Counted from the stretch's first letter, positions 27,385-35,398 are shown. The stretch: 64,000 nt of DNA from Rhizobium rhododendri (GCF_007000325.2 NZ_CP117267.1:620001-684000); one strand, 5' to 3'. Notes: generated by a model not told the origin, from the sequence alone. Numbers and translations are program-made.

Positions 27385-27798
27385 ATGTACAAGAAGATCA
27401 TCGTGGCCATCGATATCGGAACCCTTGCGAAGGGTGAGCCAGCGCTGCGGCGCGCGATGGAACTGCTCGATGCCGGCGGCGAGATCGTCGCGTTGAATGT
27501 CGTGGAGGATATACCGAGCTCTCTCATCCTCGACCTGCCGCAGGATTTCGTCACCGACGCTATCGGCGACGCCGACCTGAAGCTCCAGGATCTCTGCAAG
27601 CGCCTCGCTGTTCCGGCTCTCGTCGAAGTCCGCACCGGCTCGCCGGCAGCAGCGATCCTGAAAGCTGCCGAGAAACATGAGGCAGACCTCCTCATCGTCT
27701 CATCTCACATACCCGACCTGTCGAACTACTTTCTCGGCGCAACCGCCGACCGCGTCGTCCGCCACGCCAAATGCTCCGTCCTCGTCGAACGTGGATAG
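27385..27798 (+). CDS. Universal stress protein (UspA family)
   Basis: A 137-residue complete Usp domain. The start 'YKKIIVAIDIG', the central 'VEVRTGSPAAAILKAAEKHEADLLIVSSH' and the end 'GATADRVVRHAKCSVLVER' form the usual alpha/beta fold. The ATP-binding Gly-x-x-Gly-x-x-x-x-x-x-x-x-Gly pattern is changed: the loop reads Ser-His-Ile-Pro-Asp-Leu-Ser-Asn-Tyr-Phe-Leu-Gly, so ATP binding is uncertain. An FNR/FixK-like box 67 bp upstream suggests induction under low oxygen, as for several rhizobial usp genes. It is followed by an acetyltransferase with a gap of about 95 bp. Confidence 0.87.
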   Translation: MYKKIIVAIDIGTLAKGEPALRRAMELLDAGGEIVALNVVEDIPSSLILDLPQDFVTDAIGDADLKLQDLCKRLAVPALVEVRTGSPAAAILKAAEKHEADLLIVSSHIPDLSNYFLGATADRVVRHAKCSVLVERG

Positions 27799-27893
27799 GG
27801 GAGCGAAGGAGGAAATACGGCTCTCTCTCTCTTTCTCTGTCGGAGTATGCTATCGGCTACCGCCGGAAAGCACCGAGGGTAGGGGAAGGCGGA

Positions 27894-28439
27894 ATGGAGT
27901 TTCGTGAGGCTGTAGCAGACGATGCCGCCAATCTGGCAGCGCTGACGACACAGGTTTTTCTCCATACCTATGCCAAGCGCGGCGTCCGGACCGCACTTTC
28001 GACCTATGTCCTATCGGAGTTCACGGCAGACAAGTTCCTTCAGGCCCTCGAGGACAAGCAGCAGATATTCGTAGTCTGCTGCGAAGGCGCCCATCTCGTC
28101 GGCTATGTGCGCCTCGCCTTCAGCGCGCCGTGTCCGTCCGACGACCGGCTGCAGTCGGAAATTGCCACGCTCTACGTCCAGGAACACTTCCTGCGCCGGG
28201 GCATCGGGACGCAACTGCTGAACCGGGCGCTCCAAACGTTGCATCGCCGCGGTGCCGATGCCGCCTGGCTGTCCGTCAACCACGAAAACGCCGATGCCAT
28301 CGCCTTCTACGAAAGACATGGCTTCCAAAGCGCCGGTTCCACAGACTTCGAACTGGACGGCGAGCGCCACGAAAACTTCATCTTCCGCCGCGCGCTTGAC
28401 GGGGGTGACGATGGGGAGGGCGTGGCTGAGTGGGGGTGA
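27894..28439 (+). CDS. GNAT family N-acetyltransferase
   Basis: A 181-residue GNAT enzyme. The acetyl-CoA-binding motif A is 'ATLYVQEHFLRRGIGTQLLNRAL' with RRGIGT matching Q/RxxGxG/A. Motif B follows as 'WLSVNHENADAIAFYERHGF', with a Tyr in the usual place for the general acid. Acceptor unknown. I chose the ATG at 27894 because GGGGAAGG precedes it and family similarity starts there. It lies about 95 bp after the universal stress gene on the same strand and converges on the antitoxin gene with only 7 bp between. Confidence 0.83.
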   Translation: MEFREAVADDAANLAALTTQVFLHTYAKRGVRTALSTYVLSEFTADKFLQALEDKQQIFVVCCEGAHLVGYVRLAFSAPCPSDDRLQSEIATLYVQEHFLRRGIGTQLLNRALQTLHRRGADAAWLSVNHENADAIAFYERHGFQSAGSTDFELDGERHENFIFRRALDGGDDGEGVAEWG

Positions 28440-28446
28440 GTTGGCC

Positions 28447-28698
28447 TCAGCCCGCGTCTTCGGGCATTTCGTCGCCCTTCTCCGGGGGCTGGCTTTCAAG
28501 CCGGTCGAGAATCGCCAGTGCCTGCGCCGGATCGCCACGCGCCGCCCTCCGCTTCAGACTTTTGAAAGCCCGGCGGTTTCCCATGCCCTCGGATATCAGC
28601 GACAAAAGCATCTGGTTCACCGAGACATTTTCCTCGGCGGCGGCTTCCTTGGCCTGCTCCATCAGATAGTCTGGCAGCCGCAACGGATATTGGCTCAT
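28447..28698 (-). CDS. Antitoxin of a PIN toxin pair (ribbon-helix-helix-like)
   Basis: An 83-residue protein. The start 'QYPLRLPDYLMEQAKEAAAEENVSVNQMLLSLI' is a typical ribbon-helix-helix/HicB-like DNA-binding unit. The C-terminal half is charged and probably contacts the toxin. Its start overlaps the toxin stop by 4 bp, so the toxin gene is first and the antitoxin second, the reverse of the common order. It should inhibit the PIN nuclease and help repress the shared promoter. Confidence 0.75.
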   Translation of the reverse strand: MSQYPLRLPDYLMEQAKEAAAEENVSVNQMLLSLISEGMGNRRAFKSLKRRAARGDPAQALAILDRLESQPPEKGDEMPEDAG

Positions 28699-29126
28699 GT
28701 GACTTTCCTTTCTCGTTTGTACAGGCGGACAAAATCTTTTGCCGAAAGAGCTGTCAGGCCGAATACCGAAACTGACGGATGTCGAAAATGGCGATCATCC
28801 GTGACGATCAAATTCGCTCCAGCTGCCAAGGCGCATTCGACAATCAGGTCGTCTTTCGGATCATCCAGGAATGGCCGAAAGCGGAACCACGGCCGTATCA
28901 AAGTTGCCATGGCACATAGTGCGTCAAGAATGACATCGATCTCTACTGCCGATGTATACAATCCGGCTAGTCCGGGCCTTTTGAGAACATCCTCGTATTC
29001 CAACACAACCGCTGGTGACATTGCAAACGGAATGGACCGCAAAAGCATCTCTCTTAGAACGAAGCCGGATGCTCCGTCCCGCGAACGAATTCCGCGTAGA
29101 ATGACATTGGCATCTGCAACGACCAT
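28695..29126 (-). CDS. PIN domain toxin (putative RNase)
   Basis: A 143-residue PIN protein. Acidic residues for metal binding are visible: Asp5 in 'VVADANVILRG', a Glu in 'VVLEYEDVL', Asp in 'DDPKDDLIVECALAAGA', and the late 'VTDDRHF' strand. This matches the 'toxin component, PIN family' that cuts RNA when free of its antitoxin. It precedes the antitoxin with a 4-bp overlap. An imperfect palindrome lies just upstream of its start and probably serves as the operator. Confidence 0.82.
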   Translation of the reverse strand: MVVADANVILRGIRSRDGASGFVLREMLLRSIPFAMSPAVVLEYEDVLKRPGLAGLYTSAVEIDVILDALCAMATLIRPWFRFRPFLDDPKDDLIVECALAAGANLIVTDDRHFRHPSVSVFGLTALSAKDFVRLYKRERKVT

Positions 29127-29135
29127 GGTTCAAGG

Positions 29136-29155
29136 TAATATCGTATATGATATCA
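29136..29155 (-). promoter_or_regulatory. Candidate operator of the PIN toxin-antitoxin pair
   Basis: An AT-rich inverted repeat, ATATC (29138-29142) and GATAT (29149-29153) with 6 bases between and one-mismatch extension to seven-base arms, starts about 10 bp before the toxin ATG. Such palindromes are where ribbon-helix-helix antitoxins bind to repress their own operon. Confidence 0.45.
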
Positions 29156-29175
29156 CGCAAGCCTGATAACAGCGG

Positions 29176-29769
29176 ATGCAACCCTATTCTCCGCCTCCCA
29201 ACGCTTGCCCCGAAATCCATGAGATGTGGCGATCCGGGGGCGAAATCGCCGCTGCCTGGATCTATGGCCTCGGCCTCGTGCTGACGCTCACCATGTCGTT
29301 TTCCTACAACATCTGGCCGGTCTCGCCGACCAAGTGGATCCTGCGGCGGTTCGATCATTCGGCAATCTTCGTGCTGATCGCTGCCACCTATACGCCGTTT
29401 CTCGAGCGCGGATCCGGCGATCCGCTGCTGCTGTCGACTTTGATCGCCCTGTGGGTGTTCGCTGCGATCGGCATCGTGCTGAAATGCGGATTTCCCGGTC
29501 GCTACGACAGGCTGGCGATCCTGCTCTATCTCGCCATGGGCTGGAGCGGCGTGCTGGTGGCAGGACCTGTGGCAGCCCGGATCCCGTCCGTCTCGATGCT
29601 GCTGATCGTCGTCGGCGGTGTCGTCTATTCGCTGGGCGTGATCTTTCACGTCTGGGAAAAGCTGCGGTTCCAGAACGCCATATGGCACGCTTTCGTGCTG
29701 ACGGCCGCCGGCATCCACTATGCGGCGGTCATGACCTGCTTCACCCTGTCGCCGCCAGCGAGCCTTTGA
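29176..29769 (+). CDS. Hemolysin III/TrhA family membrane protein, shortened at the N-terminus
   Basis: A 197-residue member of the PAQR/hemolysin III family. The core motif 'RRFDHSAIFVLIAATYTPF' (about 57-75), the following helices and the C-terminal 'FHVWEKLRFQNAIWHAFVL' with the second conserved His are intact. Bacterial members modulate membrane lipid and energy homeostasis and were named after a haemolytic Bacillus protein. Normal members are about 215-225 residues and begin with Glu-x-x-Ala-Asp-x-x-x-His-x-x-Gly in a first helix; here this helix is missing and a Pro-rich start replaces it. This could be a deletion in the gene. The end overlaps the convergent gene by 29 bp. Confidence 0.75.
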   Translation: MQPYSPPPNACPEIHEMWRSGGEIAAAWIYGLGLVLTLTMSFSYNIWPVSPTKWILRRFDHSAIFVLIAATYTPFLERGSGDPLLLSTLIALWVFAAIGIVLKCGFPGRYDRLAILLYLAMGWSGVLVAGPVAARIPSVSMLLIVVGGVVYSLGVIFHVWEKLRFQNAIWHAFVLTAAGIHYAAVMTCFTLSPPASL

Positions 29770-30283
29770 ACGGCGGCTTCTGGCTGCCGGCATTGCATTT
29801 TTCGGTTGCCTTGAGGCTGCGCACCAGCCGCATCAGCACGGCATCGTAGCGCTGCATTTCCGCCTTGGCATAGTCCATCTGGAAAAAGGCCGAAGCCCCG
29901 TTGCAGAGCGCAACGCCGCGTCCGTAGACCAGCCTGTCGCGCTTGATGCCGGTGAAGCTGAAGCCTTGCGAGGTCGTTTTCGAAAAAGACACTTGCCAGC
30001 CATCCTGCCTCGCCAGCACCAGACGCGTCTTCGCCTCGCTCTGAAAATCGCTGCTGAAGGCGGGGGTGGCAAATACCAGCAAGCGGGCGGATTTGTCGGC
30101 CGGCGCCAGGGAAAGTCCGTCGCCGTGATTGGCAAGAAGGGTAAGCCCGAAACCGGGCGGCAGTTCGATGCTGTAGCCGAAACGGCTGTTGTCGTAGGGC
30201 CACCATTCGCTTGCATGAGCCTGCCCGGTCGAGAGCGCAGACACTGCAGACAGGAGCAGACAGGCGGCAAGGCGCGACAACAT
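29741..30283 (-). CDS. Secreted hypothetical protein
   Basis: A 180-residue exported protein with a signal peptide (MLSRLAACLLLSAVSAL, cleavage after Ala-His-Ala near 24). The mature part starts 'SEWWPYDNSRFGYSIELPPGF', typical of small periplasmic PsbP/MOG1-like proteins that begin with Y-D-N-x-R-F-G-Y. A Cys pair (about 126 and 161) may form a disulfide. No function is known. Its 3' end overlaps the convergent hemolysin III gene by 29 bp. The start at 30283 follows GGAAAA. Confidence 0.7.
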   Translation of the reverse strand: MLSRLAACLLLSAVSALSTGQAHASEWWPYDNSRFGYSIELPPGFGLTLLANHGDGLSLAPADKSARLLVFATPAFSSDFQSEAKTRLVLARQDGWQVSFSKTTSQGFSFTGIKRDRLVYGRGVALCNGASAFFQMDYAKAEMQRYDAVLMRLVRSLKATEKCNAGSQKPPFKGSLAATG

Positions 30284-30478
30284 GCGTTTTCCGGATGGCG
30301 AGAACAAAGGATGTCTATTGTTTAGCCTATTTCGAGCCAAGAATCTCGTAGTCTTGAAAAATTAATATGGCGAATTGCCCAAGGATAAGTCATCGCGGCG
30401 GCAGCCATGCAAGAGCGGCAGATTTACTTTGGTCATGGCGCGGCGTATGCCGTCGATCGTCCTAAAACGGAGTGTGCC

Positions 30479-30985
30479 GTGACCGCCCCCATCCTTTTGC
30501 GCGATGCCGTCGACGCCGATCTGGCCTCAATCCGCGACATCTACAACCACGCCGTCGAGCATAGCACGGCGATCTGGAACGAGGTGCTGGTCGATGTCGA
30601 CAACCGCCGCCAGTGGTGGAACGCACGCGTCGCCAAGGGCTATCCGGTGCTGGTCGCGATTGTCGCCGGCAAGGTCGCCGGCTACGCGTCATACGGTGAC
30701 TGGCGCGCCTTCGACGGTTACCGCCACACCGTCGAGCATTCGGTCTATGTCGACCGGGAGGCGCGTGGCGCGGGGATCGGCGAGCAACTGATGCGAGCCC
30801 TGATCGAGCGAGCCGCTGCCGGCAATGTCCATGTCATGATCGCTGGCATCGAGGCCGAGAATGCAGCGTCCATCCGCCTGCACGAAAAACTCGGATTTCG
30901 CGTCGTCGGGACGTTTTCGGAAGTCGGCATCAAGTTCGGTCGTTGGCTCGATCTGACCTGCATGGAGTTGCGGATACTGTCCTGA
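30479..30985 (+). CDS. GNAT acetyltransferase, phosphinothricin/methionine sulfoximine type
   Basis: A 168-residue acetyltransferase of the Pat/Bar/YncA group. It starts 'APILLRDAVDADLASIRDIYNHAV', with motif A 'HSVYVDREARGAGIGEQLMRAL' and the group-specific 'AGIEAENAASIRLHEKLGF' followed by 'GTFSEVGIKFGRWLDLTCMEL'. Enzymes of this group acetylate phosphinothricin, methionine sulfoximine or similar amino-acid analogues, or L-amino acids. I chose the GTG at 30479 because GGAG stands 8 bases before it; an ATG at 30407 would add 24 residues without similarity. Confidence 0.85.
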   Translation: MTAPILLRDAVDADLASIRDIYNHAVEHSTAIWNEVLVDVDNRRQWWNARVAKGYPVLVAIVAGKVAGYASYGDWRAFDGYRHTVEHSVYVDREARGAGIGEQLMRALIERAAAGNVHVMIAGIEAENAASIRLHEKLGFRVVGTFSEVGIKFGRWLDLTCMELRILS

Positions 30986-31756
30986 CCGTGGGGCCATGCT
31001 CCGGCTTGCTGTCCATGTGCTTGCAGCCAGCCATTGGCCAACAAGCCGGGGCAGGGCGACAAGGTCCCGTCGCTACATCTGCTGTCCCGCGAGTGCAGGG
31101 AGAAGTGCACCCTGCAGTATCTGGCAGCTTAACTGCCGGTTGAATACGTCGCGAGACAACACTGGACCCTGCACCGGCGATTTCCGGGGCTCAAGCATTT
31201 ACAACTTGACGCGGCGTTCTTTCAGGGATCATTTGTTCGTACGCAAATAGGTAGGTTTGCTTTGTTATTTTGGGTGTCTGTTCCTGCATAGAATAACGGA
31301 TTCGACCGTCTGAAACATTGCAACCGAGATCCTATTTCATAATCTGTTAATTTTCCTTCAAGTTGAAAATTCGAAGTATAATTACATTTACATTTCCCAA
31401 TGTGTCTGAATTTAGCACACGAATTGTTCTCTGTGGTGACTGGACTTTCACGCCGACAGTGATAATTCATTGCAAGTCGAATTTGACGTGCTTTTGAACT
31501 CTCGATTACGCCATTGATGCTTGAAGCTTATTGCAACGGGTTTTACCCAAGGGGTCGTTGGTCCATCTTTGGGCGTTCAAAGTCGGCACGCCGATTCGTT
31601 GGTAGACAATTTGCTGTTTATGCGGGGACAAGACTTGGGGGTGTCTTGAAGTCACATGCAGTTGTGTCGCGAAAGACTATGTCGCCGCGACGCTGACCGG
31701 AACTGAGGCGAGCCAGAGCGGCTTGTCTCTGAAAAAATGTGAATAGGAGAATTTGA
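30986..31756 (+). other. Long AT-rich leader region of mucR
   Basis: About 770 bases without a supported gene. The part from about 31200 to 31500 is much richer in A/T than the surroundings. Open frames are short and lack ribosome-binding sites. MucR regulates its own gene in relatives and MucR/Ros proteins favour AT-rich DNA with T-A steps, so this stretch is a natural target. A small RNA gene is possible but no clear terminator was found before 31757. Confidence 0.5.
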
Positions 31757-32185
31757 ATGACAGACGCGGTTCTTGGTGCCGGCGCTGACTTGCTGGTTGA
31801 ACTGACGGCCGACATCGTGGCCGCCTACGTGAGCAATCACGTTGTTCCCGTAAGCGACCTCGCACACCTGATTTCCGACGTGCATTCCGCGCTCAGCGGC
31901 ACCTCGGCACCGGTCGCCGCCGTGGCTGTTGTTGAAAAGCAGAAGCCTGCCGTCTCCGTACGCAAGTCCGTACAGGACGACCAGATCACTTGCCTGGAAT
32001 GCGGCGGCAGTTTCAAGTCGCTGAAGCGCCACCTGATGACGCATCATTCCCTGTCGCCGGAAGATTATCGCGAAAAGTGGGACCTGCAGGCGGACTACCC
32101 CATGGTCGCGCCAGCCTATGCCGAAGCGCGTTCGCGCCTCGCCAAGGAAATGGGTCTCGGCCAGCGCCGCAAGCGCGCCCGCTGA
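31757..32185 (+). CDS. mucR: MucR/Ros family zinc-finger transcriptional regulator
   Basis: A 142-residue regulator. The N-terminal half contains the oligomerisation region, and the DNA-binding zinc finger of the prokaryotic Cys2His2 type is Cys79, Cys82, His92 and His96/97, spaced C-x2-C-x9-H-x3-H. The basic C-terminus (QRRKRAR) adds DNA contacts. MucR/Ros proteins are H-NS-like silencers that act on exopolysaccharide, motility, nodulation or virulence and cell-cycle genes in Rhizobiales. GGAG precedes the ATG by 8 bases. A strong intrinsic terminator follows, so the gene is monocistronic. Confidence 0.92.
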   Translation: MTDAVLGAGADLLVELTADIVAAYVSNHVVPVSDLAHLISDVHSALSGTSAPVAAVAVVEKQKPAVSVRKSVQDDQITCLECGGSFKSLKRHLMTHHSLSPEDYREKWDLQADYPMVAPAYAEARSRLAKEMGLGQRRKRAR

Positions 32186-32211
32186 CCATCAAAGATACAC
32201 AGCAACACGGA

Positions 32212-32236
32212 ACCGGGCCTCGAGCCCGGTTTTTTT
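32212..32236 (+). terminator. Intrinsic terminator of mucR
   Basis: A GC stem (ACCGGGC with GCCCGGT, 5-nt loop) followed by seven T, starting 26 bp past the mucR stop. A textbook rho-independent terminator. Confidence 0.92.
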
Positions 32237-32396
32237 GTGGGAAAGTTTCGACATTTAAGGAAAATAATCCCATTAATATTGAGGGTGATTTTCAATTTAA
32301 TCATTTAATTCAGCAAAATAATGCTGGCGTCTATCAATTGTTGGTTCTTGCTATCTTCGTCGATGTGTGAATAAATTCCGAAAAAGGAGTTTGCGC

Positions 32397-32825
32397 ATGT
32401 CCATCGATCCCCTCGTTCCCGTCTCTCTTCCTGCGATCATTCCGCTGCCAACGGTGCTGTCGGGCACGGCGCTCGTGCCCGTTCGCCGCGGCTTTCTCTC
32501 GGTCGACGCCACCTGCGGTATCGTCAACCGTATGGCCGGCGAGATGTCGGCGCTGGTCAGCGAGCGCACTCTGCACCGGCGAGACCGGCGCCGGACGATG
32601 TGGCATATCCGCCAGATCTCCATGTATGTCTGCCACGTCGCGCTGCAGATCCCCATCGCCGATATCGCCGACGCCTTCGGGCGCGACCGCAGCACAGTGG
32701 CCTATTCCCTGAGGATCGTGGAGGGCAGGCGCGACGACCAGGCCTATGACGCTTTCGTCGAGTCCGTCGAACGTCTGGCCGGCTCGGTGTTTGCAGCTTC
32801 GGAGGCGGCTGCAGATGAGCACTAG
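32397..32825 (+). CDS. DnaA-domain-IV-like helix-turn-helix protein
   Basis: A 142-residue protein whose second half (about 65-113) resembles the DNA-binding domain IV of DnaA: 'RQISMYVCHVALQIPIADIADAFGRDRSTVAYSLRIVE'-like spacing, with Asp-Arg-Ser-Thr-Val in place of DnaA's Asp-His-Thr-Thr-Val signature. The N-terminal part is unlike DnaA and there is no AAA+ ATPase. The ATG at 32397 follows AAGGAG at good spacing. Such proteins are conserved in Rhizobiales beside DUF6456 and presumably bind DnaA-box-like DNA. The TAG stop at 32823 is in the same frame as the DUF6456 gene, with no intervening stop. The AT-rich stretch upstream resembles a MucR target. Confidence 0.82.
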   Translation: MSIDPLVPVSLPAIIPLPTVLSGTALVPVRRGFLSVDATCGIVNRMAGEMSALVSERTLHRRDRRRTMWHIRQISMYVCHVALQIPIADIADAFGRDRSTVAYSLRIVEGRRDDQAYDAFVESVERLAGSVFAASEAAADEH

Positions 32826-32855
32826 GACACCCCATCCCGTAAGTCGCTGGTCAGA

Positions 32856-33803
32856 TTGCTGCGTTTCATCGGCGCCGGTGCGGGTATGATACCCGAGCCC
32901 GGCGGCGTGGTGCTCCAAAGTGTGGACGGACGCCGGCAGTTCAGCGCCACCGGGCTGATCGACTGGGCTATGGCTGCAGGCCTCGTCACCGACAGCCCCT
33001 CGACCCCACCATTATCGGCGGCTGACGCGCCAGCGGGGCCTTTGGAGACGGCCAAGTACCTGATGTTGTTGCCGCCGGCACGTAGCTTCCTGCGTCGCGC
33101 AGCCGCCGATACGGAAGAGGAGTTCCTGGCCCAGCACGCCGAAATCGTTTCCACGACTGCAGAGGTCGACGGCGCCAGGCAGAGAGTGCGTTTCGATCAG
33201 GCGGAATCGCCGCTTGCCGCGCTTTCCCGGTTAAAAGACCGCAATGGCGCGCCTTTCCTGCCGGAGGCGGCTCTCGCTGCCGGGGAAAAGCTTGCGTCCG
33301 ATTTCAATCGTGGACAGTTGCAGCCGCGCGTCACTGCCTCGTGGGAGCCGCGCCTTGCGACTTCGGCCAAGGGCGGGCGCGGCGGCATGGCTGACGTCGC
33401 AGACAGCGCCATGGCGGCCCGTCTTGCCGTCAACCGCGCCATCGCCGCGATGGGTCCAGAACTCAGCGGTGTCGCGCTCGATATCTGCTGTTTCACGAAA
33501 GGCCTGACGACCGTCGAGCGCGAAAGGCAATGGCCTGCGCGCTCTGCCAAGCTGATGCTGCGTACCGCGCTGCTGACGCTTTCGCGACACTATACGCCAC
33601 CTCGATCTCAGAAGAATTCCACCACGCAGCACTGGGGAGCGGAAGGATATCGACCGGATCTACTCAAGCCGGCCCGCTCGTTGAGCCGGAAATCGAGCTT
33701 TCGGCTTCCGCTTTTCTGTCCGGGATTCGCAATGTCATGTCCAGTTTCAGGCGTTCGAGGAGATAGCGAATGTCTCCCGTTGACTTTTCGTTCAGTGAAA
33801 TGA
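32856..33803 (+). CDS. DUF6456 domain protein
   Basis: A 315-residue frame containing DUF6456, common in alphaproteobacteria. Family signatures are 'SPLAALSRLKDRNGAPFL' (about 117-134), 'DICCFTKGLTTVERERQWPARSAK' near 208-231 (quoted here only by its ends), and 'HWGAEGYRPDLL' (about 258-269). The start is unclear: a TTG at 32856 opens this frame, but the frame is open back to the TAG of the preceding gene, while an ATG at 32815 is in another frame and would need a frameshift. The last 45 residues after the DUF look unrelated and may be read-through. Function unknown; the pairing with a DnaA-like DNA-binding protein suggests a joint regulatory role. Confidence 0.72.
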   Translation: MLRFIGAGAGMIPEPGGVVLQSVDGRRQFSATGLIDWAMAAGLVTDSPSTPPLSAADAPAGPLETAKYLMLLPPARSFLRRAAADTEEEFLAQHAEIVSTTAEVDGARQRVRFDQAESPLAALSRLKDRNGAPFLPEAALAAGEKLASDFNRGQLQPRVTASWEPRLATSAKGGRGGMADVADSAMAARLAVNRAIAAMGPELSGVALDICCFTKGLTTVERERQWPARSAKLMLRTALLTLSRHYTPPRSQKNSTTQHWGAEGYRPDLLKPARSLSRKSSFRLPLFCPGFAMSCPVSGVRGDSECLPLTFRSVK

Positions 33804-34144
33804 CGTTTTTTTGGGGATGTTTTGAGCTCGAACGAGGGCGATGATGCGTTCGTAACGTTCGCGTCTAGGTTACATATTTATGCGTTTGCGCGTTGGGCTC
33901 GCTTGCGATCATTCATCCGTCCGATCTCAATCTATGGTTAAAGGCATGGTTAATCGTTTGAGCGAGGTGAAGCGCAGTGTTTTGCTGAAACGCAAGGGAG
34001 TGCCATCACGATTCTGATAGCTGGATAACGCAACCGGAAAGCAATCCCTGCGCGACTCGACGAATCGTCGGGCGAGGGATAGGCCAGATCCCGCAGCCCG
34101 CATTTTGCGCTTTGCTGCGGTCTCCATGACAGGTCAAGACATCG
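33804..34144. other. Intergenic stretch before the YkgJ gene
   Basis: About 340 bases with no supported gene. It contains AT-rich patches around 33860-33900 and two TTAA words eight bases apart (33938-33953), one base off the spacing needed for a CtrA site. It should hold the promoter of the YkgJ gene. Confidence 0.4.
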
Positions 34145-34831
34145 ATGGATCACGACGAGGCCCGGCTGCGCATCATGGAGGATATCGCCACCGTCGGCGA
34201 GCTGACGCGGATGGTGACGCAGCGCTACGATGCGATGTTCGCGGAGTTCTACGCGGTGCTCCTTGAGACGCTCGACAGCGCCTCCGACATGGCCGATGCG
34301 GCGTTGACCGCCATGTCGGTGGCGGACGCTGCTGTCGACACCGTTCGGAGCAATTTCGCCGGCCAGCCGCACTTTGCCTGTTCGAAAGGATGCAGCCCCT
34401 GCTGTCACCTGTTCGTCGCGGTGCCGCCCGGCGTGGCCGAGGTGATCGCTGCTCATGTCGAGAGTAACTTCACGGTCATCGAGCGCGAAAAGCTGGTTTT
34501 GCGGCTGGAGGCGAAAGTTGCAGCCGATGCGGCCTCGCCGACACCGCAGCTGTTGCGGACGCCCTGTGCACTGCTCGACGACGGCGGCAGTTGCACGGTC
34601 TATGCGGTTCGCCCGCTTTCCTGTCGAAGCTTCACCTCGACCTCCCTGCCGCGCTGCCAGCAAGTAGTGTTCGGGGACAACCCGGATGGCGGCGGTGTCG
34701 ATCAAAACCCGGCGCGCTACCGTCTCTATGAATTCGCGACAAGGGCGCTGGAAGAAACGGCCCGGCGCCGCGGATTGCCCGGCCAGCAACAGGGGCTCTC
34801 GGCAGCCCTGCTGCAGCAGCTGGCCGGCTGA
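34145..34831 (+). CDS. YkgJ family cysteine cluster protein
   Basis: A 228-residue protein with the YkgJ/Fe-S-like cysteine cluster: 'FACSKGCSPCCHLFVAVPPGVAEVI' gives Cys at about 78, 82, 85 and 86, and 'TPCALLDDGGSCTVYAVRPLSCRSFTS' gives three further Cys. These probably bind a metal or iron-sulfur cluster; the cellular role is unknown. An N-terminal helical region of about 70 residues precedes it. It converges on the sufE gene with 42 bp between, which may be a thematic link to iron-sulfur chemistry or only chance. Confidence 0.83.
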   Translation: MDHDEARLRIMEDIATVGELTRMVTQRYDAMFAEFYAVLLETLDSASDMADAALTAMSVADAAVDTVRSNFAGQPHFACSKGCSPCCHLFVAVPPGVAEVIAAHVESNFTVIEREKLVLRLEAKVAADAASPTPQLLRTPCALLDDGGSCTVYAVRPLSCRSFTSTSLPRCQQVVFGDNPDGGGVDQNPARYRLYEFATRALEETARRRGLPGQQQGLSAALLQQLAG

Positions 34832-34873
34832 AAGCGATCAGGCCATGCGATCGTACTATCCGGGACGGAAAAC

Positions 34874-35296
34874 CTAGGCGGCGACCTTGTCGCGCGCTTC
34901 CTCGCGGATGCGCTTGACCATCGAGCGCAGGCCGTTGGCGCGTTGCGACGACAGGTGTTCGACCAGCCCGATCTTGCTGAACACCTCGATGGCATCGAGA
35001 TCGGCGATATCGGAGGCGCGCTTGCCGGAATAGGTGGCGAGCACGATGGCGACCAGCCCCCGGACGATATGCGCGTCGGATTCACCCTCGAAGGTCATGA
35101 CCGGATCCTTGGCCCCGTCTTCGGTGTGGCTGACGAGCCAGACCTGGCTGGCACAGCCTTGTACCTTGTTGGCAGCCGTGCGTTGTTCTTCCGGCAGGTC
35201 CGGCAGCGCCTTGCCGAGCTCGATCACATAGCGATAGCGATCCTCCCAGTCCTCGAGGAAGGTGAAATCGTCCATGATTTTGTCAAGGCTGGTCAT
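34874..35296 (-). CDS. sufE: SufE family sulfur-transfer protein
   Basis: A 140-residue SufE. The sulfur-accepting Cys48 lies in 'VQGCASQVWL', preceded by 'LEDWEDRYRYVIELGKALPDLP', the standard N-terminus. SufE takes persulfide sulfur from the cysteine desulfurase SufS and passes it to the SufBCD scaffold for iron-sulfur cluster assembly. The rest of the suf operon is not in the window, which is common for rhizobial sufE. I chose the ATG at 35296 because the longer frame upstream has no similarity. A terminator for the upstream DUF5330 gene lies between them. Confidence 0.92.
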   Translation of the reverse strand: MTSLDKIMDDFTFLEDWEDRYRYVIELGKALPDLPEEQRTAANKVQGCASQVWLVSHTEDGAKDPVMTFEGESDAHIVRGLVAIVLATYSGKRASDIADLDAIEVFSKIGLVEHLSSQRANGLRSMVKRIREEARDKVAA

Positions 35297-35362
35297 CGCA
35301 TACGTCCACTGTCTCTGAGACTGGCATATAGGCGAAAGCAACGGCGATTTGAACCCGCGCGG

Positions 35363-35398
35363 AAAAAAGAACGCCGTGCGGAGCAAGTCCACACGGCG
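35363..35398 (-). terminator. Intrinsic terminator after the DUF5330 gene
   Basis: On the minus strand a stem with CGCCGTG and CACGGCG arms is followed by a T-rich run (TTCTTTTTTC), about 100 bp past the DUF5330 stop. It isolates sufE from the upstream transcript. Confidence 0.75.

Noticed and set aside
31222..31470. 82-residue minus-strand frame in the mucR leader
   Set aside because: No ribosome-binding site or family; composition reflects the AT-rich leader.
33938..33953. Possible CtrA site before the YkgJ gene
   Set aside because: The two TTAA words are separated by eight bases instead of seven.
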